Below are positions 24,861 to 38,015 of a stretch of 64,000 nt of DNA, piece by piece (position 1 is the first letter of the stretch; every line of letters starts with the position of its first letter). The stretch is from Ignelater luminosus (taxonomy: Eukaryota; Arthropoda; Insecta; Coleoptera; Elateridae). The position numbers and the translations under genes were made by a program. The notes under the pieces are model-generated. The model did no database searches. It was not told the DNA's origin and was given only the letters and a program-made list of their open reading frames with translations. The stretch lies in contig VTPC01089954.1 of the NCBI GenBank assembly GCA_011009095.1, forward strand, positions 709,742-773,741, given 5' to 3'.

Positions 24861-27800
24861 AATCGCAAAGTTACTCGCCGTTTATGTTGTTGATTTTCTG
24901 TTGCTACAGTTTTTATTAAGGCAACTTCAATTAAGTTTATTGGATAGCACTGAATTGTTTTATTCTCTGTGTTGAAAAAAAAATCCCGTGGTTTTTGCGA
25001 TGAAAAAGCACGTTCGCTCTCTAGAAACTTTACTAATCCCTTAAACAATTTTCACAGACTTTTAGTGTTCGGTTAACTACATCTTTAATAAACTTCGGTT
25101 TTACTTTTTAAATTTATTTTTAGCTTTTAGTATTTTACAACAAATACATGAATTGCAGCTCTAACAACGTAACAGAAAGAAAATAAACAAAACATGAAAA
25201 AGGGAAGTGAAATAGTTGTTTCAGGAAATATAAATTCTAAACTTGTGATGCTGACACCTGCATGTTCAACTCTAAAATCATATATTTGTTAACAAACAAT
25301 TACAAAACGTAGAGAAGTAAAACTAACTTTGTTGCGACAGCGTGCTTCTAAGAGACGTTATTTTATTTTCATATTATTCCGTTCATTTTTATTGAAAGCT
25401 ATATGGAAAGCAAACTTTATAAACTGGTAACACAACAAGCATTCTATGAACTGTCAAACGCTGTAATGTTTTCTCGAAAAGAATTGCAAGTAAATATAAT
25501 TTGTATTCAGTTATTTGTGCAGAAAAGCAAAACCAAGCCTTGAACGCGACTATTGCATATTCGTTTATCAAATAGGTAACTTTAAATTGATTTTAAAATC
25601 GTGCTGTTAAAGAAGATATAAAAAGATAATAAAATTTAGCACGTGATGATAACAGACAGAGATGTATCACTAGAAGTTCCAGATTATTTGCAAGAATTTT
25701 CTTTGTCAGTTGATAACTCAAAGCTATTAGACCTTCCTTACTAAATTAATGGTTTTTCGCAAAAGACGAACAAGTTCATTAAGAAAGCTTCTTAGTGCTT
25801 TGTTTCCACTGATTTACATTATTTATTTCAAAGTAGTGTAATTACTGATATTAAGGATATTTAAGGGCGTTGCGTCTCGAGGATGTAGGAGATGCGTTTG
25901 CATCCGGACGTCAGGAAGACGTCAATCAATCTTTTTGCACGGAGGACTGTAGTCAGATAAATCGATTTACGTTATATAGTAGGATATCTCTAAAGCGTAA
26001 ATACGTTGTTGAGTTCGGATAATGGCGTTTTAGTCAGAAAGGGTGTCATTTTTAAAATACTACTAAGGAACATAGTTACACTTTTTTACAGTTTTCCCTA
26101 AATATTCCAGGAGGCTTGCAGTAAATTTCATTTATTTTCTTGTAATCTCCCTCAAGTTTGTCGATTATACTCTCTGTAGATTATTAACTATATGCAGTAA
26201 TGACCATCTATCTCTCAACCTCCTGGACCTTTTTTGCTTATTTTTCCCCTTTAAAAATTCTTAAGAAGGTGAGCTAATAGTAAGAAGACTTAATTTTTAT
26301 CTTTTCTTTCCGGGACTTGATCATAGATTGCATGGTTTATAAAAAAGGATGTTCATCATTTTCCAGTTCTAACCTGTTGTAATATCGCTAATAGCGTCTA
26401 ATCGAGTTATGGCATTTTGCTATTACTATTCCAAGAGTTGGCTTAAAATACTTTATTTTGTGGTACTATACTAACGGAATTACTACTAGATAAATATACG
26501 TAGGATTTACCCCCTTCCTCTTTACATTGAAAAATAGTTTTGATACTGTCTACTGGCAAAGAGATTAGTAGTCCGTAAGAAGTTCGACAAAAAAACCGGT
26601 TGCACTCACTATTTTATTGGTTGTTTGAATCTTTGTACCGCTTTTAACTGAAAAATGTTTGTGGACAAACACAGTAAATATGAGCTAAAACCAATACGGA
26701 TACTGGCAGGAAAAAGTTCTATCAACGGACACGCTTCTAAGTAAAGATTTCTCCTCAGCTGTAGTAGCACTAATGCATTCTGCAAATTTGCAATTTGACA
26801 AGCTTGGTTTTAAACTTCTCCAAGAGTGGAAGTTGTCTTAAGTCAATCTGGCTGGATTTGACTCATCAAATTCTTGACTTAATTCAAAAGGTAGATTGAT
26901 TGAGAAAATTTTACTTTGCCACAAAAGCTCATTTCCCACTGTTCAATTTGCGATTTCCAAACCGGGATACAATCCAAAAATCCCAGCTTGGAGATTGTCA
27001 AATCTGCAACTTGAGGCTAAGCTGAGTTGCAGTGGGTACAAGATACTATTCGCGGAATACTGTTGCCATTGTTAGTATTTGAAAGGTTTTTGAGAAAAGT
27101 TACCACCTTTTTAGGCTTACCAAACAGATTTTTGGTATTCAGTAATATTAAGTATTGTAACGTTTTCTGACTTTTCTAAATTACTCTTAAGCAAAATTCT
27201 CCACCTACAGATGCCTTAGCCGCAAAGGTTTTAGAATAGACAAGGGCCGTCTTTAACTAGTCTAAAAATGTCAATCGATCCGAAAAGTCGGATAAGCTCA
27301 AAAAGTTTGCAATGCAAGATATTTCAAATATAAGTTTAGACTGATGCAAACCAACTTGCAAATCTTGTTTTCCATGAATAGGTCATATTTTGACTCATTT
27401 CAATTCGCTTTACAACCCACTTCTCCAATATTTTTATGTAACACCACTTTATCTCATGAGAAGATCTTGGACATCTTCCATTAAGTATGCGTGAAAGAAA
27501 AAACATTTAAAAGCAACTAACCTAACATAAGCTACAATTTCAAGAAAGAAGTTTTAGGATTTAGTGAAATGCTCATTAAACAAGATAATTGCAGATAAAG
27601 ATGGAAGATATTAGATGTAGATCAAAAAGGCTTGTTTAAACAAATTGACAAGTGACTTTTTTGTCAGACTGCGATTTTCTATCCCAAAAGTATATCAAAA
27701 TGCAAAGATCTACTATAGCTATAGATAGTTTTGACGTCATTCTTTTATCAATTGATAACAAACAAACAATTTAAATAATAAAATAACTATTTACAATATG

Positions 27801-27873
27801 TAAATAATTACGGGTACAAAACCAAAAATTATAATTTAATCACCCATGTCTTTCGCTTCATTTTTACTGTATT
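24861..27873. other. No gene seen
   Basis: Minus-strand frames at 24791-25048 and 25389-25571 have no motif. Nothing else was recognised. The left end of the transposon pseudogene at 27874 must lie in the last few hundred bases, but its terminal repeat could not be matched to the other side by eye. Confidence 0.4.
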
Positions 27874-28713
27874 TTAATTGAAGCGACGTTTTAAAAGAGC
27901 CCAATATTTCTCAACTGGTCGAAGCTCAGAACAGTTAGCTGGATTTATCGATTTTGGTACAACTACCGCATTATGATTTCCATACCATTCCATGTAAGAT
28001 TTTCCATAATGGCAAGAATCTAGTTCTGGCCAGAATGCTACAGACACTGTATGTCTTCTTATAAATGGCAAAAGACGTTTTTTAAAACACTTCTTCACAT
28101 AAATCTCTTGGTTTATTTTCCCCATTGAAATGAGAATTTGACTTCTTTGGCTGCAAAAATTGATGGCTTGCCAAACTAAAAAGTTTTTTGACAGTTTTTT
28201 CTTCTTAAACCTATCTGAAACACTTGTTTTGTCTGGTGCTATATGAAATTCCTAACCAGGTAACTGTTGAAAGTTGGCAACACCATACGTTACGTTATCC
28301 ATCACGACGCACCTGCGTTTCGTTAAAACTTTTTCATAAAGTTTGCGAGCTCCAGTCTTAGCAGTTTCATTTTATTTATCTTTACGATTTCGGGCTGTTT
28401 GCACCTTTAAAACCTTTAATCCAGTTCTAGTTTTAACTTTTTTGGCGTAAGCTACTGACATGTTATTTTTTTTAGCAACGCTACATACTGACAAGCTTGG
28501 ATACCTTCTGAATATCTCTACAACCTTTTTATCTTTGTTTTGTATCTAGCTTTTTTTGCAATTGTGAGATTTTTTTTCAAATCGTTTTAAGACACTACAT
28601 ACAGTTGATTTAGCTACATTTAGCTCTTTTGTAATGTTACGGTGCGATAATTTCAACTGTAGAAGGTGTTCTGAAACAATTTTATTTCTCAAAACTTCTT
28701 CTTTTGACGGCAT
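27874..28713 (-). pseudogene. Tc1/mariner-superfamily transposase with three stop codons
   Basis: A single uninterrupted frame of 280 codons runs from ATG at 28713 to the natural stop at 27874-27876, broken only by three nonsense codons and no frameshift. It begins MPSKEEVLRNKIVSEHLLQL. A helix-turn-helix follows (LSHRNITKELNVAKSTVCSV), then VMDNVTYGVANFQQLPG, NFLVWQAINF, INQEIYVKKCFKKRLLPF, FWPELDSCHYG and SELRPVEKYWALLKRRF. In the 11.2 kb relative the first catalytic region is MDD and the second SDLA; here they are MDN and PEL, so both catalytic aspartates are replaced. Losing frame only by point mutations suggests a fairly young death. The length fits a transposase slightly shortened at one end. 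Confidence 0.85.
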
Positions 28714-31700
28714 TTTAATTATTTGTCAAACTGACATGTAGCAATAACCAAATTGTAAGTAATTGTTTTCAAGGGAACTAGAATCCAAATTTCAGCCCTC
28801 TATCTTGTCTATATCAAGAAGTGTAGGTGACCGAAAATGGTCAGATTTTATCGTGTACAGTCTTTAATTTATAGTTGAATCTATGCGTTCTCATTTATTA
28901 TTAGTTTTACTCTTAACTAATTCCCAAAGCTTCCAACTAGAGCTCGTCTGGTGAGTATTTTTGTATAATTATATCAGCTTGCAGAGGTTAGATTACGTTA
29001 TTTTGCAGCATCCGATAAACAAAACTGACTCAGGATATTAGGGTAAGTGCGCCATTTGTTAAAAGGCGCGAAAGTAGGGTTGTCAGCCCTCTATGTTTAC
29101 TTCAAAGGCCGAAGAGGACTTTGTATGTCTATTTGAAGTCTGAAATCTTCCCCATGGACGTTCACTAAAATCTGTCAAATCCAAGTTCATAACACGTTAA
29201 ATTTTATTTTCCTCTAAGACAACATCGATGTTTATAATTATAAGTGAAAACATAATGTGATAAGAAAAGAACAGAAATACGGGGGCAAAGGCAAAACCAA
29301 TCTCTGTTTAAATATGCTGACATACTTTGAGCCGACCCTGCTTTTGGTTAAACAGAACATAGGGGTGTGAGGACAGAGAGTCGGTACAAACTCTACAAAT
29401 CTGCAGATCGCTTATGGACATCTAGAAAGTTCTGAGATTTTTGTTATTTTTTGTATGCATTTAACTATGGTATTTTTTGTTTTTGAACAGTACGGTGGAG
29501 AATCCAAATGAAAACAATAGCCTTTAGCTGATTGTCAAATTTTACAGTAAACTTTAAAGAAAGTGTTATTGTAAACGACTTCTATGGACTAATCATTTCC
29601 AAAAAAAAAGTAATTAAAGATATTTAAAATAATACAGATAAAACTCTGAAGATAAACACCTAACAAATGGGTTTGAAATTCAGCCAGAAGTATACCATAG
29701 ATAAAGAAGGAGCACTTGATAACGCAGTTTTTGGAGAATTTGATTAAGTTGGGCAGAACATATTGACAGGTATATGTAACATCTATTACAAAGGTAGAAA
29801 GAATGTTGTTATTTCACTTGGAATGTATTCAAAAACAAAACAGTAAGAAAAAGAACCGTTTGAACTTTTTGGGCAAAACTTGATATACCATTTACTAAAA
29901 ATAAACGGGAAATATACTAAATGTATTCTAATCTCAATCTCTGAAGAAACTTTAAACAAAATGGTTTACCGTAACTACTGCTAGGTAGAAAGCAAGAAAT
30001 CACTTTTGTTAAACTGATGCACCTTACAAAAACAAGAATTTATTCAGCCAGTCATATAGGTGGTGATTTTCTAACATGGAAATTCATTAAGTTACTAACG
30101 AAATGCAGTTTATCTGAGCTGAAATATAAAAATATTATTTAGTTATGAATTTCGTACCGATTTTGTATCCCCGTACCCTTACCATTAAGCTCTTCTGTTT
30201 AAATCGAACACACATGTGTATACTATATTCTTATTTTTTTGCAGACAGTTTGCAGTTTTAGCGGGTTTTGACATTTACTGAATTTTCTTTTCAGTCTTAA
30301 TTACTCGAACTTGAACACAGAAGTTTTTTTGCTCCTTTAATTTTGTCATTGTTTTTAGTTACTACTATTCAATCAAGAAATTATATAATTGACCACCATG
30401 GAACCATCCAAAAACAAAAGTGGATTGCAGGAGGAAAACTTCGAGCGATAATAGCAAACCTACAAACCATGGTTGTGGTTCTTCAACCAAAAACATCAAT
30501 TCGGGAGTTTTGATAATACTTACCTCCAAACAGATATTTAAGATTTTCCAAGCGTTTCAATCTGGTAGAATTTTTAAATTAAAACCACTATAATTTGAAA
30601 ATGAGCTCACGGAGGATATTGCCTTGTACTTTAGTTTTTGCTTAGATTTAATCAGGGTTAAATCTGAGAGTTTATTATGCGGGACACCTTGTATAACGTG
30701 TGCCTTCTAATAATAAATACAGTATTGATTTGCTAACAAGTATTTATGAAATATAAAAAGGAGAATTAATTAGATGTAAATAGATTGTAATCTATGTACG
30801 GATCAAACAGTTTTTATTTTAAACCTGCAAATAAAAATAAATTCAAACGTTGCACTAAAAATAGAAACGACTATAATAAAGATAAAGCCGCTGAAGCATA
30901 CAGATACTCTTGCATGTTTTGATGAAAAGCCTTCCTCGTAAATAGAAAACCCTTTTTTTTAATTAAGAGAACTTGATTGAAGTGCGCAGGGTTTTATTTC
31001 TCCTGCATGTTTAAGAAGATATAATTCAAAAAGTAAAGCTATTCTTGAAATGAAACACCGGCAAAAAACCACCATTGACAAGAGAATGAAAATTCAAAAT
31101 GATGTCCAACATTATGAAAAACCTTTGGGAGCATATCAAATGGGCTTTTAAAATAACTGTAATGTTATTTCAAAGCAACCATCCAAGAGCTCAAAAAAAA
31201 ACTAAGAACTGTTTGAAAACAAAAACCTATAAGTACTAGCAATACAAAACCGAGTTGAAAATAAGAGAGGTGCAGTTATAAATAGAAAATTGTTGCTCGT
31301 TGGTTAACAGTACTGACGAAAATAAAAGATAAAGTAAAAAAAATGAAGAATAAAGGAATCATTGACGTCCGGATTATTTTATCAAGCAATGTAAATAAAA
31401 CATTGCAAATATTACGAAGGGCATTAAGCATAAAGGAAATTTATTATCTACTATTCAAACTTTTGCATATTAGCTGTTAGTTATTTAAACATAAAGTAAC
31501 AAGTATGTAAATAAGGAAATGAAATGATCATCATAATCATTCGTTGCATATACACCCGTAATATATTTAGTATTAACACGGTTAGGACACTTGGTAATGT
31601 GTCTGAATTTAAAATCGTTTCTCATTCTAAAGTCAATGACAAACCGCCGACTAAATTTTTACCCATAAATTGTAGGAGATTCCTATGCTCTAGTGTTTAC

Positions 31701-33842
31701 TAAACCTACATAATACTAGTATCGGAAAGGAATGGAATCCCTGACGTATTTTAAGAACATGTCACCCAATATATCAAATAGCTGAAAGCAGAACTAAATA
31801 TCACTCTAACGTAACAAAATTATTACAATATATATTAGTGTACTAAGATCATTACATGAGGCTTATTTACTTTATCATTGGTTTTGCCCAAAACTTTGCA
31901 TTATGTTTAGTTCTTTTAAAAATAAATAAGTGTAAATAGTCTTTCAAAACATAATTTTGATGATTTGGTCCAAGAGACTAATAAAGTACTGCTTTTCGAA
32001 CTCCCACCCAAGACTATTAATTTGTCTTCTTATTGAGCGTTGTTCAGTAAGATATAATTTCAGAAACATTGGCAAATTGTGAAACCGCAAGTAGGGGCTC
32101 GGAACATTTGCTCTGCATATGCACAGCTTTGGTTTGCATCAGGCTAAATCACTTTGGAGGAGTCGCTCTGACTCTTTAAGACGTAACTGATCTAGCCCCA
32201 AAACATGTGCTCATACTTTCCAAAAGCTTGGACATTTCAATAAATAATGTTAGATATAGGTTTATTCACAAAATATCTCTTGCGTCAAGGTAAAGAGAGG
32301 TTTCGCCGTGCCAACCGACCAATTTACAATCTAAAATACTGAAGCCTATGTAATTAAAAAAAGGATCACTAGGTAATCCTGGCCTGATTTATTTAGAACT
32401 TAGAAGTAGTTACATTCTGGAGACCTTTGGAAATTTTAGGGGTTGCTCATCTGATATTACGGACTCGGTTAGCGACTGTCATTATAGCTCAACTTATATT
32501 TTTTATAAAGGTTTGAAAATTAGAAATTCTGGAATTATAGCAAATAGTTTTGACAGTAACAAGTATTTAGCATCAACTAAGGCTTGAAGAGATATGTCAC
32601 CTGAATCCATAGTTTATGACCTTTGTCTAGAATAGTTGTACGAATGGTTTGTTGCTGACGAAGAGAGATTCTTGACCTAGAAAATCCATTTTAAGAGCTA
32701 GAATGAGTTCCTGAAAATTGAGCTATTTCAGATTGAGACCTTTCAATTGTAAGCAAAGGTATACTTAATGGGCAATAATCGGTAAAAGAGGCAGGACATT
32801 CTGGAACACACGCAAAAACCAGAACTTTAATTATCTGACATAATATTAATTTACTATCCATTTCAGTATAAAATCCACATCAGAATAAAAACAAAAGAGC
32901 AAAAGAAAAGATATTAAAAAGACCGAAATTGTCCAAAAGATAACATCAGAGAAGAAAAATAGAAGTGTAAAATAATATAGGATAGAGAGAAAGAGAATTG
33001 ACGAAAGATGGAGAAGGAGAAGCAGAAGAAGAAAGCTACGGAAGCTGCATTCTTTCCTTTTTCTTTCTTTTCTAAACAAAGACTCTTTTGCGGAGCAGAA
33101 ATAGAAAGGAAAAATGAAACAGGAACAGTGCTATGAAAAAAGATGGCATAAGCAGTGTTAAGTTATGAAGAGATGCTTGGATAATGGGAAACAAGACTAA
33201 TTTAGGCGATCAGTTCAGTTTTTATACGTAAATAGTTTTATTTATATTTAGAAACACTTGCGGACTGCTCATACTCTTAATTGATTGTGCTAAGGTTAAC
33301 CAAGCAAATACCACTTGTCAATATGTTATAAAGTTACAAGGCTCTAGTTCATTTACAGGCGAGCTTCGCTAGACGTAAAGTAAGTTAGTGACCAAAGAAG
33401 CGTTAACTTCCTTATGAGGCCGCCGACTATGTCTGTTGGTTTTAATGTACGTCATCAAATCATATTGTTTGTTTGTATACACAAGTACTTACTAGAATAA
33501 CATTTTGCTCTTTGATTTTTTTATTTGTTTTATTGAGTTGATAGACTGACTCAAAGATCAAAGAGATGTAACAAAATAGTTTGTGGTGAGTGAATAAGGC
33601 AAAAATCAAAACCGATAAAAGAGAGACACTAAGCTTATGTGGAGCTGTTCACAATTGCACTTTGCCCTTTTTTTCCCAAGACCATAGTGTTTGACTGTCA
33701 TTCTATTAAATTGACCACACCATAATGTTTCTCAAGTATTTCTGCAAAAGCCACTTAATTATTCTGAAAACAGGTTTGATTAACAAACAAAATTAGTCTC
33801 TCCACGTCTATCAAACTGAGACCTTAAGGCAAGTTGTACCAA
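28714..33842. other. No gene seen
   Basis: Five kilobases with no supported exon. From about 32975 to 33045 the plus strand is nearly all purine, followed by a pyrimidine run to about 33075; the minus-strand frame there (32846-33079) is low-complexity Leu/Phe/Ser and is an effect of that tract. Nothing else was recognised. Confidence 0.4.
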
Positions 33843-33934
33843 AAGTTCAAATTTTAATCGAGGTTCAACTGCATAGAAACAATTGTTACAAGAATCATTT
33901 GTATGCTGTTGAATCTTGATTAAAATTTGAACTT
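33843..33934. repeat. 92-base hairpin, 32-bp arms
   Basis: The arms at 33843-33874 (AAGTTCAAATTTTAATCGAG and on) and 33903-33934 are reverse complements at 29 of 32 positions, around a 28-base loop. The flanks add patchy pairing further out (TACCA near 33836 against TGGTA near 33939). This may be a small MITE, or a fold the size of a microRNA precursor. Confidence 0.75.
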
Positions 33935-36929
33935 AGTTGGTATCCTGGTCTTGATGCAAAGCGATGGTTCAATATCAATTCTTTTGGTATAAATAATGTA
34001 ATGAGAATGTTTAGAATTCACCCTAAAAGTAATAAATTATAAACATCATAATAAAAATTTCAGTTGATGAAATATATAGTTGATCAATATTTCTTCAAGT
34101 TGTTTGTCTGTTGGAGATTGGAAATGATACAAAATGTAATCTACATAGATTTTACTTTTACTGGTGAATTAACGAAATGTCGCTAAATTGTTTTTTGAAT
34201 TAGGTAATAGTTTCACTAATTCTTTTTACCGATTGTCAGCTTCTGCTGTTTAATGAATCATTTGCTATCACTACATACTCTTCGTTACCGTGCAAGTAAG
34301 ATTTAATATCTTCATTTTGCATTAGATAATCTTTTTAATGCAATTATAGATCAAAACTAGATATGATTAACTCATAAAGAGCGTGTAGTCAGGAAATCAG
34401 ATTTTCTACAAAAAATGATTGTCTATGATCCACGCAATAACACTCTTTATCAATGAAAGAATTCACTATGATGTACGACGACTCATTTACAGCATCCATT
34501 TTATCAAATGCTTGTCTTTGGAAACGAATTTTTCACATTATAATATAATCTATCCATTTATAAACGTTTTCAAGCATTTATATACAGACGTTAAAGAAGT
34601 GTGATGGTATTTGAATAGGAAAGCCATATATTTAATCGGTTTACTACACAAACTCTTCTACACAGATGTTACACTGGTCTTGTAAATATCATTGTCTTTA
34701 CTAAATAATAAACTTGAAAACAAAGTGTGTCTCTCTACGAGGAGAACGCATTCTTATGTTCATTCTCAACAAATTCCCTCAAGTAAAATCTGGTTTACCT
34801 TACGCATGCTAAAATTTTAAGCATCCAGACGTAACAATGGATACGTGCGACAAGAGAAGAGACTCGACTGTAATATTGCAAAAGCCTCGTAATCAAATAA
34901 CATTGAACATCGACAAAGTTACTATAAATAAATTAAAATTTCCCGGATTTAATGAATTCTGCACAAAACAAAATTGAATGAAGAATGTAGGTACTGTTCA
35001 ATTATAACGAACAAATGCACTACAATGTACTTTGCAATAAAGATGAAATATTGAATAATCCAGCGAAAAAGTTTTGAATTAATCTGTTTGTAGTTAATTG
35101 CATTGTGATTTAATGAAACTAAATTCAACGAAATGTGTTGTATACCGTTGAGAAGAATTCACATTTTAATTTATATTCAATGGTTTAGAAGTGCTATATT
35201 ATCATGCATGCGCATAATTTTAATTGCACGTTTTATATGTATTTTATGTTACTGATATTTTCCATTTGTGTTTTAGAAACTGCTGAACACTTTTTATACA
35301 AAAGTTAATACCAACATTAAATACAATCGGGCAAAAAGCTGAATTTTAATTAAAAATTTCCTATTTTTAACGGGCTAACAAGTTTACATTGAAAATATAA
35401 AATAATAATGGAATGAATTCTGGAAATATATGGGGACCTGACTCTTCTTTAACGTTAGCTCTTTATTTTTGTTGATTTCCTCGTTTTTCTTCATAAAATA
35501 TTAGGTATGTATCCTCCGATGGGATCGCCAACTTAGCTTTTCTCTGATAGTATCATTTTTTCTACCCGAAAGCCAGTCAGGTAAAAGAGCTCTAAGTGAG
35601 AACTAAATCTTATTCGAAACATATTTCAGATCCTTCCATTATGAAGGAATATCAAATTAAAGCCGAACGAAGTTTGCATTGCCTATTATCCATATATCTT
35701 TTGTTTCTTCTTTTATATTATGCCATTTCATTTAAGACCAGGAATTGAACATAAAAATTCCTCTTGAAAAATTTCTATTTCTCTCTATTTATTTTAGAAT
35801 TATTAATGGTGGTATCTTCTCTGATGGTTTTATGTGTGTTTATTGTGCTCGCATTATCAGGTGACACACGTTTTATATTATAGTTGGTTTCACACTTTTT
35901 TCTAAAAAAGAAGAGGAAAAGACCGTATGTTTTCAAGTTCAACGAACTCAACTGTCGCTACTGAAAGTATCCGTAGGTCGAGCACGGGTGGGATTCGGTT
36001 TGGTCACAGGTCACAGGTCTTCTTAAACATTACGACGTTTCCAAAACAACCAATTTCTATTAAGAGAAACCAATACATTTATCTTTAAAGGTAAGGTAGT
36101 ATCCAACTGATGATAACTGCAACTGCAGTAAAAGACTCTTTTCACTGAAACGAATTTCAAAAAGTTAAAATACTTGTTTAGCAGATTTTAGATTAAAACT
36201 AAATAAATGCAATTTTATGAGCAAAGTGAACATTCATTATACATTACGTAACTGATGTCATTTTCAGTTATTAATATTTATTTTTGTATAGCAAGGCACT
36301 GAAGTTCAATGTTTGATTACGAATGTGAACCCCGCGACTAACAGAAAATTGAACCTTTAATGACGAGATGCATATTGCATTTTTTTGAAATCGTGAAATT
36401 AACTAATATTGAAAATTTGAAAACTATAATACCTAATTTTTAGGTTATGTGTACTACACATAATTTATTTGACGTTTACAAATGCCTTGTAGGTATAGAC
36501 AATAAAAATCGTATAAGAAAGAATTTTGTTTAATGGCGGTTTCGGATTGCTTTACTAATAATTTAAAAAGAATTTTTTTAAAGAATATTAATTTTCACAT
36601 AAATCATTATCGCAAAGTAAACGGTAACAATTCGATACAGCTACCCTTAGGATTAAACTTGTACAGAAAGAATTTAACCTTAACAATATATCTATTTAGA
36701 AAATCAAAAGACACCTATGGAAGGCCTCTCCGACGTCAAATACGTGGAAAATTTTTAAAAAAAGCAAAGTGACAGTATCACAACTCAATTTCCCTAAATC
36801 ACCTGGAGAACACTGACCCCACGCAAACATGGGTGAATTCATTAAAAAAGTGAACTTTTAACTATTACTAACCTGACCACACCCTCGCTACGCACCCGCG
36901 CAAGGTTGGGAGACATTCATACCGGTTCA
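33935..36929. other. No gene seen
   Basis: AT-rich. Short frames at 34419-34604 and 36533-36772 (plus) have no recognisable motif or splice context. Confidence 0.4.
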
Positions 36930-37015
36930 TGCTGCAGTGCGGGGTTGGTAGTGTGCACAGTAGTTGAATTAATAATTGCCACCTTCATTGTTTATATCGT
37001 GCAACATAACCTAAG

Positions 37016-37100
37016 ATGTGCTTAAAATCGTGTTTGTTTTTCGTCGGTTTCACCAAGATTGGACTAATTTTCTTTACCTCCGGCCACCTAATTGTGTTCT
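37016..37100 (+). CDS. Candidate first coding exon with hydrophobic N-terminus
   Basis: The ATG at 37016 opens 28 codons, MCLKSCLFFVGFTKIGLIFF then TSGHLIVF. They end at a strong donor (TTCT|GTGAGT, phase 1). The residues from about 7 to 28 form a hydrophobic segment that would serve as a signal peptide or first membrane span. The upstream 150 bases are distinctly GC-richer and contain GCACAGTAGTT, a possible initiator, near 36955. No continuation exon could be assigned. Its exon phase (1) does not match the acceptor of the SBSPON-like exon at 51625, so any link between them would need further exons. Product unknown. Confidence 0.35.
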
Positions 37101-37627
37101 GTGAGTAATTCTCTATTTGCTGATACCAAAAACTTGCTCTTAAAACGTCGTTTTCCTAGGGGTCGCTATATCGAACAATTACTAAGTAAATTTCAATTTA
37201 CTCTCAGAAAGGTGAAGTAATTTACTAAATTATAAAATGCATGTTCTTCAACTAATGAGAGTTTGTAGCTTGGGATGATCATTTGAGTGCGAGAATAAAG
37301 CAAATAGAGGAAACCTGGGTGTTCTGCATTTTCTGGAACACCCTGAATATCTAGTTCTTAAATGTTTACTTTAGATAAGATTCTTGATTGGAGTGGTATC
37401 TCTGTCTGGTTTCGCCATAATGTGCTCCATTCTTCATAATACATTGAGCTGTGTCGCCATCATTGTGATTCGTCCACTAGCTAATTTGCTGTAGTCAGAC
37501 TTTTGGAGAAGATGGTTTAGACTAGTGTTTCTCAAGGTATTCGATACGCTCCCTGAAAGGCGCTAGAACGATCCACGGGGCGCAGGCAATAGTAGCCTTA
37601 TTTTATTTCTCTTGGATTACAAAAGGG
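37101..37627. other. No gene seen; possible hAT-like end
   Basis: From about 37523 the sequence AGTGTTTCTCAAGG, followed by a CG-containing stretch, resembles the terminal repeat of hAT-type elements. No matching right end or target duplication was found. Confidence 0.2.
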
Positions 37628-38015
37628 TATGATTGCTTGCAATGACTACTAATCGGGATCGCTTTCGTTTGAAAGCGGGTGTGACTACACCCTCCATTAC
37701 CCATTTTTAGAAAACTAAATACAAATACGTGTTGGGCTGCTCTACTCAACAAGCCACCTGCGGTAGCGCAAGATCAGACTTCGCAATTGTCCATTAAGCT
37801 TTCTGAGAAAACTACATACAAGCCACATACGGTAGCCTAAAATTAGGATTCATTTCATTAGTCTTTTTAAGAAAACTAATTACGATCAAGGGTCGGGTTG
37901 CACTTTCTAACAAGTCGCCTACGGTACGGTGGTCCAAAATCGAGTTTCACCCTGCATTAATCTTCTTCAGAGAGCTAGAAATGAACGCGGTTCGGACTGC
38001 ACCCTATCACATTTG
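37628..38015. repeat. Diverged tandem array, unit about 100 bp
   Basis: A motif pair recurs about every 60-100 bases. AGAAAACTA plus an AT run occurs at 37709, 37806, 37869 and, diverged, at 37972. It is followed by a CAAGYCRCMTRCGGTA block at 37748, 37820 and 37912. A GGGYTGCWCT block also recurs in three units. The array is strongly diverged and one unit is internally deleted. Origin unknown. Confidence 0.45.
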
